A stretch of 64,000 nucleotides of DNA from Seonamhaeicola aphaedonensis (GTDB taxonomy: Bacteria; Bacteroidota; Bacteroidia; Flavobacteriales; Flavobacteriaceae): NCBI RefSeq assembly GCF_003386195.1, contig NZ_QRDX01000010.1, positions 39,243 through 103,242 on the forward strand. The letters are read 5' to 3'. The notes under the pieces are model-generated. The model was not told where the DNA came from and ran no database searches. It was given only the letters and a program-made list of their open reading frames with translations. Made by a program: the position numbers and the translations under genes. This document shows, in pieces, positions 62,698 through 64,000 of the stretch; positions within the stretch are counted from its first letter, which is position 1, and each line of letters begins with the position of its first letter.

Positions 62698-63864
62698 ATG
62701 AAATCACATTTTAAAACACTCATTTTGAGTTTAGCAATTACAGGATTTATGGTCTGTAACGCCAACAGTAAAAAACCAAATCTAAATTTGGTTGAAGTAG
62801 ATAAAACGTTTATTCACCCAAACCCTAACAAACAATATATAAAGGTAGCTCTTTTATTGGATACCAGTAATAGCATGGATGGACTAATAGATCAGGCAAA
62901 AGCTCAACTTTGGGATATTGTTAATGAACTATCTTATGCCAAATGCAGAAATGAAAAACCTAATTTAAAAATTGCATTATATGAATATGGTAACGACAGA
63001 CTTAATGGTGACGAAGGCTTTATAAGGCAAGTACTTCCATTTAGTGATGATTTAGATGATATCTCTAAAGAACTTTTCTCCTTAACCACTAATGGTGGTA
63101 ACGAATATTGTGGACAAGTTATTCAAACCTCTTTAAATCAATTAAATTGGGGCAACAATCCAGATGATTTAAAACTTATTTTTATTGCAGGTAACGAACC
63201 TTTTACACAAGGGCATGTAAACTATAAGGATGCCGCCGTAAATGCCAATGAAAAAGATGTTACGATAAATACCATTTTCTGTGGTAATCATAATCAAGGT
63301 ATTTCAACTTTCTGGAAAGATGGCGCCAAATTAACCAATGGTGATTACATGGCTATAAACCACAACCAAAGAACAGTTCATATAGCCTCTCCGTATGATT
63401 ATGAGATTTTAATTCTGAATCAACAATTAAATAAAACCTATATTGGCTATGGTACAAAAGGTAGAGCTAAAGCAGCGGAACAAGCTATGCAAGACACCAA
63501 TGCTATTAGCTATGGTAATGCCAATGCTGTAAAACGATCTGTGAGCAAGAGTTCTCATTTTTACAAAAATTCATCATGGGATTTAGTAGATGCTGTTGAA
63601 AATGAAGAAGTAGTCATTGAAGACTTAAAAGAAGAAGCTCTGCCCAATGAACTTAAAGGAAAATCGGACGCAGAAATAAAAGCTTATGTTATTAAAAAGA
63701 AATTAGAAAGAGAAAACATTCAGAAGCAAATTCAAGAATTAAATACAAAACGCACTAAGTATATATCTGATAACACCAAAACTAAAAACAACAACGGCTT
63801 GGAAAACGCCATGACCAAATCCATAAAAGAACAAGCTAAAAAGAAACAATATACCTGGGATTAA
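62698..63864 (+). CDS. Secreted von Willebrand factor A domain protein
   Basis: The 388-residue protein has a signal peptide (to about NANS, residue 23; a Cys at 20 lies near but no clear lipobox is seen) and a vWA domain starting VALLLDTSNSMDGLID. The metal-ion adhesion site D-x-S-x-S is Asp55, Ser57, Ser59, with later Thr in SLTTNGGNEYCG and Asp in DLKLIFIAGNEPF as candidates for the other ligands. The last 90 residues are charged and helical (ELKGKSDAEIKAYVIKKKLERENIQKQI). Role unknown; it may be the main target of the divergent LytTR system. Confidence 0.88.
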   Translation: MKSHFKTLILSLAITGFMVCNANSKKPNLNLVEVDKTFIHPNPNKQYIKVALLLDTSNSMDGLIDQAKAQLWDIVNELSYAKCRNEKPNLKIALYEYGNDRLNGDEGFIRQVLPFSDDLDDISKELFSLTTNGGNEYCGQVIQTSLNQLNWGNNPDDLKLIFIAGNEPFTQGHVNYKDAAVNANEKDVTINTIFCGNHNQGISTFWKDGAKLTNGDYMAINHNQRTVHIASPYDYEILILNQQLNKTYIGYGTKGRAKAAEQAMQDTNAISYGNANAVKRSVSKSSHFYKNSSWDLVDAVENEEVVIEDLKEEALPNELKGKSDAEIKAYVIKKKLERENIQKQIQELNTKRTKYISDNTKTKNNNGLENAMTKSIKEQAKKKQYTWD

Positions 63865-63867
63865 ATT

Positions 63868-63905
63868 AACAAGGCTCGTTTTGAACGGGCCTTGTTTGTT
63901 ATTTT
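63868..63905 (+). terminator. Terminator after the vWA gene
   Basis: AACAAGGC-t-CGTT pairs with AACG-g-GCCTTGTT (63868-63896), followed by TGTTATTTT. The converging gene on the minus strand ends within 10 bases. Confidence 0.8.
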
Positions 63906-64000
63906 AATAATTTACTGCAGGACAGTTACAATCATATCTTGAACGCCTACAACTAAAGTTATAGCCTAATGTAAACTGATGAAACCCTCCATTAGTAAAT
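63904..64000 (-). CDS. C-terminal fragment of a possible outer-membrane protein
   Basis: Partial gene: only the last 31 codons and stop lie in the window, reading GGFHQFTLGYNFSCRRSRYD and then NCPAVNY. A strand like FHQFTLGYNF followed by a short Cys-bearing tail resembles the end of flavobacterial outer-membrane barrels. There is too little sequence for a family call. It converges with the vWA gene. Confidence 0.4.
   Translation of the reverse strand, partial: FTNGGFHQFTLGYNFSCRRSRYDCNCPAVNY

Noticed and set aside
1..64000. tRNA, rRNA, CRISPR arrays, insertion sequences and attachment sites
   Set aside because: No cloverleaf, regularly spaced long repeats, transposase frames or flanking duplications were recognised on reading both strands.

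Overview
The window comes from a low-GC member of the Bacteroidota, most likely a marine-type Flavobacteriaceae. Supporting signs are two proteins with type IX secretion (T9SS) C-terminal sorting domains, promoters of the Bacteroidota TAnnTTTG type instead of sigma70 boxes, the cluster CBS protein-nadK-DUF6089-uppS-bamA-ompH-ompH-murI, DUF4271-hemD, DUF4296 next to pyrC, and an operon joining 2-oxoacid:ferredoxin oxidoreductase to an 11-subunit complex I. No tRNA, rRNA, CRISPR, transposase or phage module was seen; almost all of the window is ordinary chromosomal core with a few accessory loci.

Layout. 1-3.7 kb: a truncated membrane-tethered AraC/TolB-like/TPR regulator, divergent from two secreted lipoprotein genes, with four 21-bp-phased repeats between them. 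4-9.7 kb: trmN6, glutaryl-CoA dehydrogenase, and a 1150-residue protein recognised as PPi-type phosphoenolpyruvate carboxykinase. 9.7-14 kb: a Cys-motif small protein, a TonB-dependent receptor with the CxxxM/HxM copper-site signature of OprC/NosA, an SGNH-hydrolase lipoprotein and a DUF1853 protein; the converging ferritin gene has its terminator inside the DUF1853 coding end. 14.5-29.3 kb: a 2Fe-2S ferredoxin, then (minus strand) korA-korB-nuoA-B-C-D-H-I-J-K-L-M-N plus a small conserved-looking gene, with a divergent 4Fe-4S ferredoxin at the head. No nuoE, nuoF or nuoG is present, so the complex probably takes electrons from ferredoxin reduced by the oxoacid oxidoreductase.

29.5-36.9 kb: a HEPN-like protein, Nfu-type scaffold and Mrp/ApbC carrier (Fe-S assembly), an alkyltransferase-like protein, LysE-family exporter, trmB, a glycosyltransferase and a PhoR/PhoB-like two-component pair. 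37-47.2 kb: two T9SS substrates (one almost only a sorting domain), a LuxE-like acyl-protein synthetase, tyrS, an SDR epimerase, DUF4296 lipoprotein, pyrC, a dolichol-phosphate-mannose-synthase-like enzyme, DUF4271 and hemD. 47.3-50.6 kb: tig, a small membrane protein, an alpha/beta hydrolase and pdxJ. 50.7-58.9 kb: the envelope-biogenesis cluster. 59-64 kb: gamma-carbonic-anhydrase-like protein, a LytS/LytTR two-component system, and a divergent von Willebrand A protein whose upstream region carries three 21-bp-phased repeats, a plausible LytTR operator.

The most interesting points are the ferredoxin-fed complex I operon, the OprC-like copper receptor locus, the PPi-PEPCK, the two independent 21-bp-phased repeat arrays next to AraC and LytTR regulators, and a terminator embedded in an opposing coding sequence. 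All identifications rest on reading motifs; no database search or structure computation was run.
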